Positions 46,163-55,925 of a DNA stretch of 64,000 nucleotides are shown here, one piece after another. Source of the DNA: Pantanalinema sp. GBBB05 (GTDB lineage Bacteria; Cyanobacteriota; Cyanobacteriia; Leptolyngbyales; Leptolyngbyaceae); NCBI GenBank assembly GCA_016743235.1, contig VRZD01000002.1, positions 62,001-126,000 of the forward strand, in the 5' to 3' direction. Position numbers and translations under genes: made by a program. The notes below the pieces were generated by a model. The model ran no database searches, was not told the origin of the DNA, and saw only the letters and a program-made list of their open reading frames with translations. Numbering within the stretch: the first letter of the stretch is position 1; every line of letters begins with the position of its first letter.

Positions 46163-48790
46163 ATGCAAGACTCCAAACCGATCGCGTCTCCTTCTCAGCG
46201 GGGCAACCTGCTCGGAATTCTGACGGCAGCTTTTTACGTCCTCTTCACGTTATTGCCAGATAGCAATAGTTTGATGGTGTCTTGGCCGTGGGTATTCCTC
46301 TGGCAGGTTGGCTTAATTTGTCCGGTGCTCTGGCTGTTGGGTCTGTTGTGGCAACGGCAGTTACAGTGGTTAGGACATCGACTGGATTGGTTAGTCGGAG
46401 TTCTGGTGGTAGGGCTGATCGTATCAGCGGGATTAGCCACCTTTCCCAGACAAGCTCACTGGTATAGCTGGGCAGGATTCTGTGCTTTGGCAGCGTTGTA
46501 TGCCGTCAATAGTTGGTTAGTCAATCGCGATCGGCGCTTGTGGTTGCTGACAATGCAGGGTTACTTAAACCTGGCATTCATCGTCGTCAGTTTACTGCTA
46601 TGGACAAGCCAAACCCTGTTACCCGAACTGTCCCGCTTGCAAGAGTTTCAGCAGTTTGGTGTGAATTTACCGTTTGATTTTTCTAATATTGAGCTGCGCA
46701 ATTGGGCCCCGATCGGGCATCAGAATTATGTCGCCGGCGATCTGACCCTAGCATTACCCTTGCTGGTTGCTCTTGCCATCCTGCATCACGGTCGCCAACG
46801 CTGGCTATGGATCGCTGGAATGGGGTTAGGCTTGGTTGCTCTTTATACCACCAGTTCTCGTAGTGGTTGGCTGGCGATCGCGATTCTGGGAGTCATTACA
46901 GCCGCCATTGCCCTTTGGCGTTCCACATTACCCAAGTTATGGCTAGGCATCGCTAGTATGGCTGGCTTGATCCTCTTGGGACTAATGGTATTCAGCAATA
47001 ATCGGCTGCGTACGCTCTTAAGCGGTCAACAAGCTGGAGGTGAGTCCGCATTCCGTACCATCACCATGACAACAGGGTGGCAGATGGGATTAAGTGATCC
47101 GCTGTCGGGGATTGGGTTAGGCGGCATACCATTGCTGTATCAACAATTTCGTCCTGGGTGGGCAGGTCGCGAAGCAGAGTTAGTGTATCAACTGCACAGC
47201 ACTCCAGCGCAACTATGGGCAGAAATGGGCATCTGGTCGGTGCTCGTTGGCGTCGGAGCGATCGTTGTGCTGAGCTACCTGGGAATCCGGTGGTGGCAAT
47301 GGCAGCAGCGAGAATATCGGGTCAGGCAGCGATTGCAGCTAGAGGAGATGGGGAGTGGAGAAGATGAGGGAGATAGAGAAGGTGAGGAATCAGAAAACTT
47401 AAGTCAACTATCTCCTAGAGCGCTATCACCAGATCACTGGCTGATCGGGGCAATTTATGCTGGATTACTTGCTTATGGCATCGTTAGCGTCACCGATTAT
47501 CAACTCGATAACCTGGCAATCAGCGGCACTCTGATCATTTACCTGGCCGTTCTCACCTCTGAATTCCGCTCTCCCCCATCTCCCCCACGACCTCATCTCC
47601 CCCAGCCCGCCTTTCTCCCCCTCACCGGACTCGGCATCCTCCTCGCCGCGATCGTCTGGTTGATTCCGATTCATCGAGCCTGGATGGTATCCAGTCAGGG
47701 ATTCGCTGCCCTCAGTCGCGATAATTTACCAACCTTTATCGATCGCCTAACACAAGCTCACACCGTCGCCCCTTGGGAACCTTACTATCCCTGGCAATTA
47801 GGGTGGACTCTAGGTGATTTGAGTTTGCAAACCAGTAATGCCAAACAGCAGCAACAGTTAACCCAGGATGGGATTAAGTGGTTACAACGTGGGACACGCA
47901 TTGCTCCTGCTCAAGAATTTGGTCATAGTAATCTCGCCTGGTTATTGCTGAACCGTGATCCTCAAGCTGCGGCACAATCCTTTGCCCAATCGGCTCGCTT
48001 AGTTCCAGCCAAGCGCGGGGTGTTCTATGGCTTGGGATTAAGCTGGCTCGCCCAGGGACAGGTCGATCGTGCTATTGCCGCAATCACCATAGAAGCCCTC
48101 CGTGATCCAGTAATCATCAGCAGCCCAATTTGGAAGTTACCGCAGTTACAACCCCTGTACGCTCCGATCCTGAGTCGGATGGAGGCAAAATACACGCAAT
48201 TTTTGCAACAGTCTGCTGACAACCCTGCCTTAACCGGTTACCTCCGGCAAACGAGAGGTGGACTGCGTTGGTGGACAGGCAACCGAGCCGCTGCCCATGC
48301 TGATTTAGATCAATTTGGCACTCCGATCGCGCAACTGATTCTGGCATTAGCAGAAGGCAAAGCGACTGACTCAGCCTTCACTCAACTGCCCCTTTCTGCC
48401 AGCAGTAAAACGATCGCCGCCTGGATGCAACCCGATCAACGCTTAGCTTATTTACGCCAAGCCTGGATTCTGGCGACCCACACCATTCCTCCCAATGACA
48501 CCCTGCAATCGTTAGTCCTAAGCATGAACAATTCCGCCACGTTTGACCAATGGCTACAACAAAATGCTCCTAGTCGGCAATTGCGGCGGGAACGGGCTGG
48601 GTTTGGTGTCCTCAGTCGGCATATTGATGGTTCTATTCCAGTTGATTTCCTCACCGTTGTTGAAAACATCCCCATCACCGAGTTATTCGACAATGAACTC
48701 CTCCCCTCTCCGGTCTACCTACCAGCCTGGGACCAACTGTTGCAAAGCGATCGAGATGCCTTACTGCAATCCCTTAGAACTGATAGTTGA
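46163..48790 (+). CDS. Wzy-like O-antigen polymerase/ligase with C-terminal TPR region
   Basis: An 875-residue protein. The first 400 or so residues have about 10 helices and the ligase motif HNYVAGDLTLALPLL near residue 190, with TTSSRSGWLAIA at around 233; the large loop holds the GLGGIPLLYQQFRPGW region. Residues 390-480 carry two low-complexity stretches. After a last helix comes a soluble region with TPR units (GFAALSRDNLPTFIDRLTQAH and on) of about 350 residues. It would polymerise EPS in the periplasm. It directly follows the initiating transferase gene. Confidence 0.85.
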   Translation: MQDSKPIASPSQRGNLLGILTAAFYVLFTLLPDSNSLMVSWPWVFLWQVGLICPVLWLLGLLWQRQLQWLGHRLDWLVGVLVVGLIVSAGLATFPRQAHWYSWAGFCALAALYAVNSWLVNRDRRLWLLTMQGYLNLAFIVVSLLLWTSQTLLPELSRLQEFQQFGVNLPFDFSNIELRNWAPIGHQNYVAGDLTLALPLLVALAILHHGRQRWLWIAGMGLGLVALYTTSSRSGWLAIAILGVITAAIALWRSTLPKLWLGIASMAGLILLGLMVFSNNRLRTLLSGQQAGGESAFRTITMTTGWQMGLSDPLSGIGLGGIPLLYQQFRPGWAGREAELVYQLHSTPAQLWAEMGIWSVLVGVGAIVVLSYLGIRWWQWQQREYRVRQRLQLEEMGSGEDEGDREGEESENLSQLSPRALSPDHWLIGAIYAGLLAYGIVSVTDYQLDNLAISGTLIIYLAVLTSEFRSPPSPPRPHLPQPAFLPLTGLGILLAAIVWLIPIHRAWMVSSQGFAALSRDNLPTFIDRLTQAHTVAPWEPYYPWQLGWTLGDLSLQTSNAKQQQQLTQDGIKWLQRGTRIAPAQEFGHSNLAWLLLNRDPQAAAQSFAQSARLVPAKRGVFYGLGLSWLAQGQVDRAIAAITIEALRDPVIISSPIWKLPQLQPLYAPILSRMEAKYTQFLQQSADNPALTGYLRQTRGGLRWWTGNRAAAHADLDQFGTPIAQLILALAEGKATDSAFTQLPLSASSKTIAAWMQPDQRLAYLRQAWILATHTIPPNDTLQSLVLSMNNSATFDQWLQQNAPSRQLRRERAGFGVLSRHIDGSIPVDFLTVVENIPITELFDNELLPSPVYLPAWDQLLQSDRDALLQSLRTDS
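47341..47390 (+). repeat. Purine-rich low-complexity tract inside the Wzy-like gene
   Basis: A G/A-rich run encodes an acidic loop (MGSGEDEGDREGEESEN). It is complementary in kind to the pyrimidine-rich tract at 47569-47622, so the two could pair. Such GGGGAG/CTCCCC runs occur as dispersed repeats in cyanobacterial genomes; the frame is kept. Confidence 0.65.
47569..47622 (+). repeat. Pyrimidine-rich low-complexity tract inside the Wzy-like gene
   Basis: Repeated CTCCCCCATCTCCCCC-type units encode a Pro/Ser-rich loop (RSPPSPPRPHLPQPAF). With the G/A-rich tract about 200 bases upstream it gives an inverted, imperfect pair that flanks a membrane helix. Confidence 0.65.
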
Positions 48791-50747
48791 CACTGAAGTA
48801 AAAGCCATCGTCCTGGATGTCGTTGCCCCGATCGTCCAAATTTATAAATGGGATGCCGTAGTCCAAGCGAATATTGAGTCCGGTAATGGGTTGCCAGAGG
48901 AAACCTAAACCTGCCCCAATCAAGAAGCGCTGTCTGGCTTGGGGATTTGGATTGTCATCGTTGTTCCACACCTTACCCAAATCCACAAAGGGAGCCAATT
49001 GCATCACCGGATTGCCCGATTCATCCCGCATTACCGCAATTCGATCTTCGACACTCAAGCGGAAGCCATTGTCCCCCGATCGGGCATTTTGGCGATAGCC
49101 ACGTAACGATTGCCCACCCCCAATCACAAACTGTTGGGAGGGTAGCAAGCTATCTGGGGTAAGTTGCAGATCAAGAGACGCAATCAGCAAATTACTGTTA
49201 CCGAGGCGTTGGACGCGCTGCACCTGTCCCTGCCAGCTAAAGAACTGCCCATCGGGAATCGGGTCATCGTTGTCCGTCGCATCCAGAATGTTTAAGCCAA
49301 AGTTGAACTGCGATCGTAATGCCCAGGCTCCTTGGGGATCGCGTTTCACATAGTCCTGCCCAAACTTAAGCACCCGGGTACGACTTTTACCATCCTCATC
49401 GGGTCCCAGACCAAACGGAAACCCAATGTCTTTAAACAAAAACGTCTGACTATCTTCGTAGGTAAACCCTAGAGATAACGCCAATTCCTGCCGGGGAGTG
49501 CGAATGAATGGCTGGCGATAACTTAATTCATACAGCCCAGTGCTACCGCGAATATCTAAAGCTTTAAAGTCTTCATCCGTAATCCGGTTATTGTTGGGAG
49601 CCGCCCGCAATTGAATCGTGCCATTCATCGGATTTAATGGGGCACGATAAATAAAGTCAAAGTTATTGGAGCCGCCCGTGGTCGATCGATAATAGGATGC
49701 CAGCAAATCATCCCCAATCCCACTGAGATTGCGATAGCCAACGGCCCCACCAAACCGCACCGAACCGACACTGGGCGGGGAATAGTTATCTACCCCTACC
49801 ACCCCATATAACGGGTTAGCTTCCGTCACCCGCACCACTAGAATGCTTTGACCTAACCCTGTACCCGGTCGCAGGCTCGCTTCCACATTCGTAAACAGCG
49901 GATCAATTTTCAGCAACCGTAATTGATCTTCTAACTTGTCTCGATTTAAAGGCGGTTTTGACCCTAATTCAATCCGCCGCCGAATGTAGGACGAATTGAG
50001 GCGTCGGTTCCCTTCAATCTCGATTCGTTCTAGAGAACCTTCCACCACCTGAATTTGCACCACTCCATTCGCGATCGTTTGATCGACTAAAACAGCCCTG
50101 GAGGTGATGAATCCTCGGTCTAAATACAGCTGGGTAATCGCATCAGCCACCTGTCGCAGTTGCTCCAACGTTGCCGACTGCCCAATCAGAGGATTGGTAA
50201 TGGGGGCAAAATCTGACTCAGAAAAAATTGTGCTGCCTTTGACCTCAATTTGGCTGACCGAAACCGTCACAGGTGGTTGTTCCGGTGCAGGCGGCTGGTC
50301 TGGGGTCGGAGTAGTGCCATCAGGAGGTGTCGCATCGGGCAACACGGGTTGATTCTGCTCTGGCAAGACTGGATCAGGAGTAGGAGCAGGTTGAATTAAG
50401 CGATCGCGGTTGGGGTCAGGGGTGGGCTGAAACGGGCGATCCGCAGGAATTGTTTGGGCAACAACAGGGGCAAGTTCTGTCAGAAACGATGGGGGCGAAA
50501 ACTCGATCGGCAACGGACTAGCCGTAAGTGGTAACGGCTCTGGCGACATGGGACTGGGTAGCGTTTGCTCTAGGGAGGCAGGCTTTGCTACAGCACTCCT
50601 GACATGATCAACCTCAGGGCTGGACTGTGGGGACAGAGGCTCTAGCCCAGTTAAGGGAGTGGCTGCTCCTGGCTGAACAGACAGCCCAGACAGCATCATA
50701 CTGGATAGGCAAACTCCATACGCAGATTGCAATGGTCTTAGTGGCAT
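48774..50747 (-). CDS. Two-partner secretion outer-membrane transporter (TpsB, ShlB/FhaC family)
   Basis: A 657-residue outer-membrane protein. A signal-like N-terminus and a long Pro-rich linker (to about residue 155) lead to two POTRA domains (about residues 160-310, starting ISQIEVKGSTIF-type sequence) and a 16-strand ShlB/FhaC barrel with the GVVGVDNYSPPSVGSVRFGG start. It would export a large TpsA exoprotein. No TpsA gene is seen in the window; a DUF928 gene is divergent, 206 bases away. The stop overlaps that of the Wzy-like gene by 17 bases. Confidence 0.92.
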   Translation of the reverse strand: MPLRPLQSAYGVCLSSMMLSGLSVQPGAATPLTGLEPLSPQSSPEVDHVRSAVAKPASLEQTLPSPMSPEPLPLTASPLPIEFSPPSFLTELAPVVAQTIPADRPFQPTPDPNRDRLIQPAPTPDPVLPEQNQPVLPDATPPDGTTPTPDQPPAPEQPPVTVSVSQIEVKGSTIFSESDFAPITNPLIGQSATLEQLRQVADAITQLYLDRGFITSRAVLVDQTIANGVVQIQVVEGSLERIEIEGNRRLNSSYIRRRIELGSKPPLNRDKLEDQLRLLKIDPLFTNVEASLRPGTGLGQSILVVRVTEANPLYGVVGVDNYSPPSVGSVRFGGAVGYRNLSGIGDDLLASYYRSTTGGSNNFDFIYRAPLNPMNGTIQLRAAPNNNRITDEDFKALDIRGSTGLYELSYRQPFIRTPRQELALSLGFTYEDSQTFLFKDIGFPFGLGPDEDGKSRTRVLKFGQDYVKRDPQGAWALRSQFNFGLNILDATDNDDPIPDGQFFSWQGQVQRVQRLGNSNLLIASLDLQLTPDSLLPSQQFVIGGGQSLRGYRQNARSGDNGFRLSVEDRIAVMRDESGNPVMQLAPFVDLGKVWNNDDNPNPQARQRFLIGAGLGFLWQPITGLNIRLDYGIPFINLDDRGNDIQDDGFYFSVNYQF

Positions 50748-50953
50748 TGATTGATACCATCACTTGATTTGGCTAGGTCAACAAGGAGTGGCTATGCTGG
50801 ATCTGGCAACTGGGTCAGTTAGTGATTAGACTCAGCCCCATGATATCTCCGTACCGACGAACGGAAACGAAATCTGGATAAGCGGTGCATTTTATTGAAT
50901 TTGGTTCATGAAACGACCCTTTTTGTAACGCGATCGCAAGGATTGATTCAGTT

Positions 50954-51700
50954 ATGGATATACGCTCATGTACCACTGTGACCAAACGTTGGTTCAGTAT
51001 TGGCTTAGGGTTGCTGATCGCCGGCTTGCCGTTAGCCGCCCCTGCGATCGAATTTCAACCGCCGAAGCGAGGCATGCCAGGACGGCGGGAAGGAGGGGGT
51101 ACCCGTGACCCCTTAGCGTGTGTTCGGGGGAAACCAAGTCGCCTCATGGCATTGCTACCAACCACCAACTTAGGACTGACCGTTACAGACTATCCCCGGT
51201 TCTTCTGGTACATGCCCCAGACAAAAGCTAAACTCGCTGAGTTTACTCTATTTGAGGTCGATGAAAACCTGGAAGACCGCCAGCCGGTTTATCAAACCAC
51301 ATTCAATATTGCGGGAGCAGCCTCAGGCGGGATCGCCAGTTTTCAACTACCTACGCAAGCCAAGATGGCAGGGTTAAAAGTAGGCAAAGATTATCGCTGG
51401 ACCGTCTCGCTGATCTGTGACCCCAGTAATCGGATGCGAGATATTGAGATCGAAGGTTGGGTACAACGAGTGGCAGTTGATCCAAAGCTGACCAAGCAAC
51501 TAACCAGGGCAACTGTCAGCGATCGCATTCAATTACTGGCTAATAATGGGCTTTGGTTTGATACGGTTACAACTCTAGCGGCAGAACGCACAGCGCATCC
51601 AACCGATCCAGCGCTAAAAACTAGTTGGACAGAGTTATTGCAGTCAATCCAACTAGACGCGATCGCCGATCAACCATTTATTCCCTGTTGCCAAAAGTGA
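50954..51700 (+). CDS. DUF928 family exported protein
   Basis: A 248-residue protein with an N-terminal signal peptide (cut near APAIE, residue 32) and the DUF928 pattern: RPDRP-like GMPGRREGGGTRDPLACV region, TTNLGLTVTDYPRFFWYMP, and the SLICDPSNRMRD-type C-terminal part. The family is common in cyanobacteria, often next to TpsB transporters and CHAT or CHASE2 proteins; its function is not known. It is divergent from TpsB and convergent with the cyclase gene. Confidence 0.85.
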   Translation: MDIRSCTTVTKRWFSIGLGLLIAGLPLAAPAIEFQPPKRGMPGRREGGGTRDPLACVRGKPSRLMALLPTTNLGLTVTDYPRFFWYMPQTKAKLAEFTLFEVDENLEDRQPVYQTTFNIAGAASGGIASFQLPTQAKMAGLKVGKDYRWTVSLICDPSNRMRDIEIEGWVQRVAVDPKLTKQLTRATVSDRIQLLANNGLWFDTVTTLAAERTAHPTDPALKTSWTELLQSIQLDAIADQPFIPCCQK

Positions 51701-51708
51701 ATCAAGCG

Positions 51709-52323
51709 TTAACGCTCCGAGTAGTTCACTTTATACGCCAACAGATCTAACCCAGACACAGAAAATCGCAGGCGCTCCCCATCGATAGCCGCTGTATCCA
51801 ATTTGGTAAAGGCGGCTTCTGTCAATAAAATCTCACCTGAGCGCGCTAAATCCTCTCCTAGCTTACTCGCCAGGTTCATTTCACTGCCATACAAATCTTC
51901 GTCCCCGATCACTAGTGTCGTGCCGTAGCCAATCCCAATGCCGGCATGAAGGTCATGATCTTCCGGCAACCCACTATTGACAGCATTAAACGCTTGCAAG
52001 ATCGCGATCGCGGTGGCAACGGCAGAGGAAACATCCACGAACACGGCAAACAGGTTATCAGCTTCTTGCTTCACGACTCTACCCTCATGCCGCTGCACGA
52101 TTGGGGTCGCGATCGTGGTCATGCGATGGACCATTGCCAGAAAATGAGTAATGCCATGACGAATGGTCAGCCGGGAAAAGCCAGATAAATCCAGCACTAA
52201 AATGGCACAGTCCTGGTCAAAATTCGTATGAATCTGGCGATCGATTTCAGCAACGTTTTCAGGATGCTCGTTACGCTCTTGTAGCAGCCGCTGCAATTCT
52301 GCTCTTGTATTATTTGCAGGCAT
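51709..52323 (-). CDS. Class III adenylate/guanylate cyclase-like protein
   Basis: A protein of 204 residues holding one class III cyclase domain. The first metal Asp lies in LDLSGFSRLT, the second in KQEADNLFAVF, along with the substrate-binding Lys. The transition-state pair appears as N-x-A-S-K in MNLASKLGEDLA, so the usual Arg is Lys. That may lower or change activity. No regulatory domain or membrane segment is seen. ATG at 52323 is chosen; ATG at 52368 is in frame, 15 codons upstream. Confidence 0.85.
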   Translation of the reverse strand: MPANNTRAELQRLLQERNEHPENVAEIDRQIHTNFDQDCAILVLDLSGFSRLTIRHGITHFLAMVHRMTTIATPIVQRHEGRVVKQEADNLFAVFVDVSSAVATAIAILQAFNAVNSGLPEDHDLHAGIGIGYGTTLVIGDEDLYGSEMNLASKLGEDLARSGEILLTEAAFTKLDTAAIDGERLRFSVSGLDLLAYKVNYSER

Positions 52324-52506
52324 AGAAATCAGTGACGATAAGGGATAAACAGAACTTAGATGGTTCAATCTAAGCTTGACTTTATCCTAATGTCACAGGA
52401 TAGAAAAATTGGTGCTGAACAAAATTGCTCAATCCAGCTTGCCAGTCCCTTAAGCCCTGAGGATGGCAGGACTAGCAAGGGTAGTGGATTTGAGGCTTGC
52501 ACAGTC

Positions 52507-53571
52507 CTAAGATAGTCGCGCAGTTTGAGCTAAATAAATATCTTTGAGAATGGTCTGTAAGTCGTATTGGTATTGCCAATCAGGATAGTGAGCCTGGAAT
52601 TTTCGGACATCAGAAATGTACCAGATGTGATCACCCGAACGGTTATCTTCCGCGTAGGTATATTGCAGTTTTCTTCCAGCTAATTCCTCACACACCGCGA
52701 TCGCTTCTAACATCGAGCAGTTGCTGTAGCGCGATCCACCCATGTTATACACTTCACCACAGCGCGGATTTTGGTAGAAGTGATAAAAGGCATTGACTAA
52801 ATCGTGACTGTGAATGTTATCCCGAACCTGCTTCCCTTTATAGCCAAAAATAGTGTATGGCTCTGAAGTAATGGTGCATTTCATCAAGTAGGCAAGGAAC
52901 CCATGCAATTTAGCTCCAGAATGCGCTGGACCTGTTAAACATCCACCCCGAAAGCTAGCTGTTTTCATGTCGAAATAGCGCCCATATTCCTGCACTAAAA
53001 CATCAGCTGCCACCTTAGAAGCACCAAATAATGAATGCTTAGAAGCATCGATCGACATGGATTCATCAATACCAATCCAATAAGGATGTTCAGGATTGAT
53101 TTCCCAACGGGTTTCGAGTTCTTCTAACGGCAGGAAGTTAGGAGTATCGCCATAAACTTTATTTGTTGAAGTGAAGATAAACACAGCATGCGGACAATAC
53201 TGACGGGTCGCCTCCAGTAAGACTAATGTCCCATTGGCATTAACTGTAAAATCAGTATGGGGATCATTGGCTGCCCAATCATGGGAAGGTTGAGCCGCCG
53301 TATGAATAATCACCGAAATATCTGATGAGTATTCCTTAAACAGGCGCTCAATAGCTTCACGATCGCGAATATCTAGATCGTAATGTTGGTAGCGATCGCC
53401 ATATTTATCCTTCAATAAATCGCGATTCCAGGTCGTTGAAGCCGAGTCACCAAAGAAATAAGCTCGCAGGTTGTTATCTACCCCAATCACATTGAAGCCT
53501 AATCGGGCAAAAAAATGGACAGATTCAGAACCAATTAACCCAGCGGAACCAGTTACCAACACAGTAGACAT
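52507..53571 (-). CDS. NDP-sugar epimerase, CDP-paratose 2-epimerase-like (Tyr replaced by Phe)
   Basis: An extended SDR of 354 residues. The Rossmann motif is [10 protein letters not shown] (7-16) and the STNKVYGD region (135-142) matches the RfbE/tyvelose-epimerase branch. The catalytic YxxxK appears as F182-G-A-S-K186, so the usual Tyr is Phe; the codon is TTT. This is not a sequencing-type frameshift, since the flanks are intact. It may work by another mechanism or be a clade trait. No CDP-sugar synthesis genes are visible. It is the last gene of the long operon. Confidence 0.85.
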   Translation of the reverse strand: MSTVLVTGSAGLIGSESVHFFARLGFNVIGVDNNLRAYFFGDSASTTWNRDLLKDKYGDRYQHYDLDIRDREAIERLFKEYSSDISVIIHTAAQPSHDWAANDPHTDFTVNANGTLVLLEATRQYCPHAVFIFTSTNKVYGDTPNFLPLEELETRWEINPEHPYWIGIDESMSIDASKHSLFGASKVAADVLVQEYGRYFDMKTASFRGGCLTGPAHSGAKLHGFLAYLMKCTITSEPYTIFGYKGKQVRDNIHSHDLVNAFYHFYQNPRCGEVYNMGGSRYSNCSMLEAIAVCEELAGRKLQYTYAEDNRSGDHIWYISDVRKFQAHYPDWQYQYDLQTILKDIYLAQTARLS

Positions 53572-53639
53572 CTGCTTAATACCCTCCTAACCAGACAATA
53601 AATGATTAAATACCTTATCTAAGGTTTAAAGCAACTTCT

Positions 53640-55907
53640 TTAATAGTTAAACTGATGTTGTTTTAGAGAAACAAGCTGGAAGATTCTCACCATCGCAAAC
53701 AGTGAAAGTAGCATCAGAGCAAGCATAAAAATATTAGGAGCCACTATCAGATAGCTAGTAAAACTAATTGAAGTGGCAACTAACCAATTAATAATAAAAG
53801 CAAAAGTTTGAGCAGACAGCAAAATATAACATATCCAGGGAGGCAATGAAATTGCTAGCACTCCAGCCCAACCAACAAATAGGAGAATCATGGTTGTATA
53901 AGAACCTTGATGAATTGAAGTAGTAGCAGGACCAAACGATACAAAAACCCAAACTAAAAGACTCAATAGGCTAACTGATAAAATCGGCTTGACTACATTC
54001 ATCTCTATTAGCTTTTTCTGCATTTTCAATAATAGAGCTATCAATAAAACTAACCAGCCAAAATTGAGTATTCCTAGTCCTCTAAACACATGAGTGAATT
54101 CTTTAAGACGTTTCTCTACGGAAGATTCTGGTTTAACCCCAAGAATTGTAGTTAAGTCATTAGCATTGGCTGGTGTAACAACTAACAATTTGAGGTTCTC
54201 CCACTTATTACTAACAATCTGACTAGGACTTAAGTGGCGATAGGAATCCCATAGGGCTTGAGAGAACGATCGAGAATCAGGTTCAGTTACACCCGCGATA
54301 TGCCATTTTGCTAACCGATCAGCCGGAGGTTCATAAAACTTCTGATAGCACGACCAAGGAATTAGCAACAGCCCTAGGATCACAACTCCAATCACGGTCT
54401 GACGAAAACTAGGCAAACCTTGAGGTCTTAGAATCAGCAGCAGCATAGCCGGCAATGTAAAAATCACACCTGTATGAGCCAACATTCCTAAAGCTATAGC
54501 ACCAGCTGCTAAAGCAATTTCCCAAGTGAAAGGGCGGCGATATTCATACAACGATCGTACTAACAGGGTAAATCCTAAAATCACCAGTGAACCAGCCAGC
54601 AATTTAGGCCAAACATAAACACTATTGAACAGAAAAAAGCCAGAGAAAATTGCAAACGACAGCACAATCGCGATTTGACTACCCAAGAGTCGCATCGTTC
54701 TACATAGTGCCCATACCGCCGCGACCCAGGCACATTGGACAATCGTACCAAGCACTTGATAATGCCAACCAGATGAAAGTTTAATAATCCGGTTTAGAGG
54801 ATACTGAAGTAGAAAAATTCCAGTTTGTAAAGGTGGACGATCGCTACTTAACCAATCATTTAACAGAGGGCGCGGATCTTTACCATGAAAGAGCTTATCC
54901 GCAAATAATTTCGGCAGGATATTATCAGGAGGAAACCCTTCTAAAAATCGCGTTTGTGCCAGTATTTCCGGGCTAATTCCTGGATCAATCAAATAAAGTG
55001 TGGCAGTATATGCCAAACTGACGGCAAACATTAAACTGCTTGACCAGATAAAATCCGGGGATTTTAATAATGGCATGAGTAGTTGGCGACGATGCAGAGT
55101 CACCAGGCTGAGCATGCTAGTTAACAGCACGATCACACTAAACACAATGCCTAAATTAGGATTGAAAAAGTATACCCAAAAGGCGAGGTAGCTAATAAAT
55201 GAACTAACGGCGATCGCTAAAATCAATGTAAACGCCATACTCAGGCGATAGCGATGAATTAACAGATTAGCTATCAGTAATCCTGGCAAAATAAAGCCAA
55301 CAAAGCTAATTAAACAAAGTGGGAATAAACCCAGAGATGACAGTTGGGAACTGAGGAGGTGTAAGAAACTAATTTGCAATGGCGAACTAATCCCTAACCA
55401 TCCCACAACATCTTGGTTAGCATCAACAGCTATGAGTTGAACTAGCTGACCCTGCCAGGTTCTAGGCATGATCCAATGCAGCTCTTTCCAGCGTTCCCCA
55501 ACATTGCCTAACTTTAGTTGTAGTTGTTCACCTGAATCCACTCGTTGTACAGCCAGATAATTGCCTGAGGCATTGCCCCAACCTGCAACAAATGCTCCTA
55601 AAATCGGTGGGGCTTGAAAAGCAGGTGAAATTAACGTTCCAGTATTTTGCGCTGCCCCGACCCAGGACCCCCATAGAGTAATCGCTTTACTACGAGACTT
55701 AACGGCACGAGCGAACTTTTTAGGAATCTTGGGAGTTCCTCGCACCGCAAATTTACCAGTAATGGTGTAACCAGTTGTTCCCGCTACTAATACCCGATCG
55801 CGACCACAGAGCGTAGTTAGAGTAATTCCAGCTACAAACAGCAAAATAATCGCTGCAACGATCGCTGAAAGCTTGACTGAGCGATGCTGAAAACTGGGGA
55901 GCAGCAT
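53640..55907 (-). CDS. GT-C-like multi-pass membrane protein with N-terminal periplasmic domain
   Basis: A 755-residue membrane protein. Residues 1-33 form a membrane helix, about 40-175 a beta-rich domain outside the membrane, and from 180 about 11-12 helices. SDRPPLQTG (355-363) in a loop resembles the acceptor or donor motif of GT-C glycosyltransferases (GT39/GT83-like), which use polyprenyl-phosphate sugars. The enzyme probably transfers a sugar in the periplasm. I do not recognise the exact family. It lies between two NDP-sugar epimerase genes. Confidence 0.7.
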   Translation of the reverse strand: MLLPSFQHRSVKLSAIVAAIILLFVAGITLTTLCGRDRVLVAGTTGYTITGKFAVRGTPKIPKKFARAVKSRSKAITLWGSWVGAAQNTGTLISPAFQAPPILGAFVAGWGNASGNYLAVQRVDSGEQLQLKLGNVGERWKELHWIMPRTWQGQLVQLIAVDANQDVVGWLGISSPLQISFLHLLSSQLSSLGLFPLCLISFVGFILPGLLIANLLIHRYRLSMAFTLILAIAVSSFISYLAFWVYFFNPNLGIVFSVIVLLTSMLSLVTLHRRQLLMPLLKSPDFIWSSSLMFAVSLAYTATLYLIDPGISPEILAQTRFLEGFPPDNILPKLFADKLFHGKDPRPLLNDWLSSDRPPLQTGIFLLQYPLNRIIKLSSGWHYQVLGTIVQCAWVAAVWALCRTMRLLGSQIAIVLSFAIFSGFFLFNSVYVWPKLLAGSLVILGFTLLVRSLYEYRRPFTWEIALAAGAIALGMLAHTGVIFTLPAMLLLILRPQGLPSFRQTVIGVVILGLLLIPWSCYQKFYEPPADRLAKWHIAGVTEPDSRSFSQALWDSYRHLSPSQIVSNKWENLKLLVVTPANANDLTTILGVKPESSVEKRLKEFTHVFRGLGILNFGWLVLLIALLLKMQKKLIEMNVVKPILSVSLLSLLVWVFVSFGPATTSIHQGSYTTMILLFVGWAGVLAISLPPWICYILLSAQTFAFIINWLVATSISFTSYLIVAPNIFMLALMLLSLFAMVRIFQLVSLKQHQFNY

Positions 55908-55925
55908 AAACTGTAGTAGCTCTAT

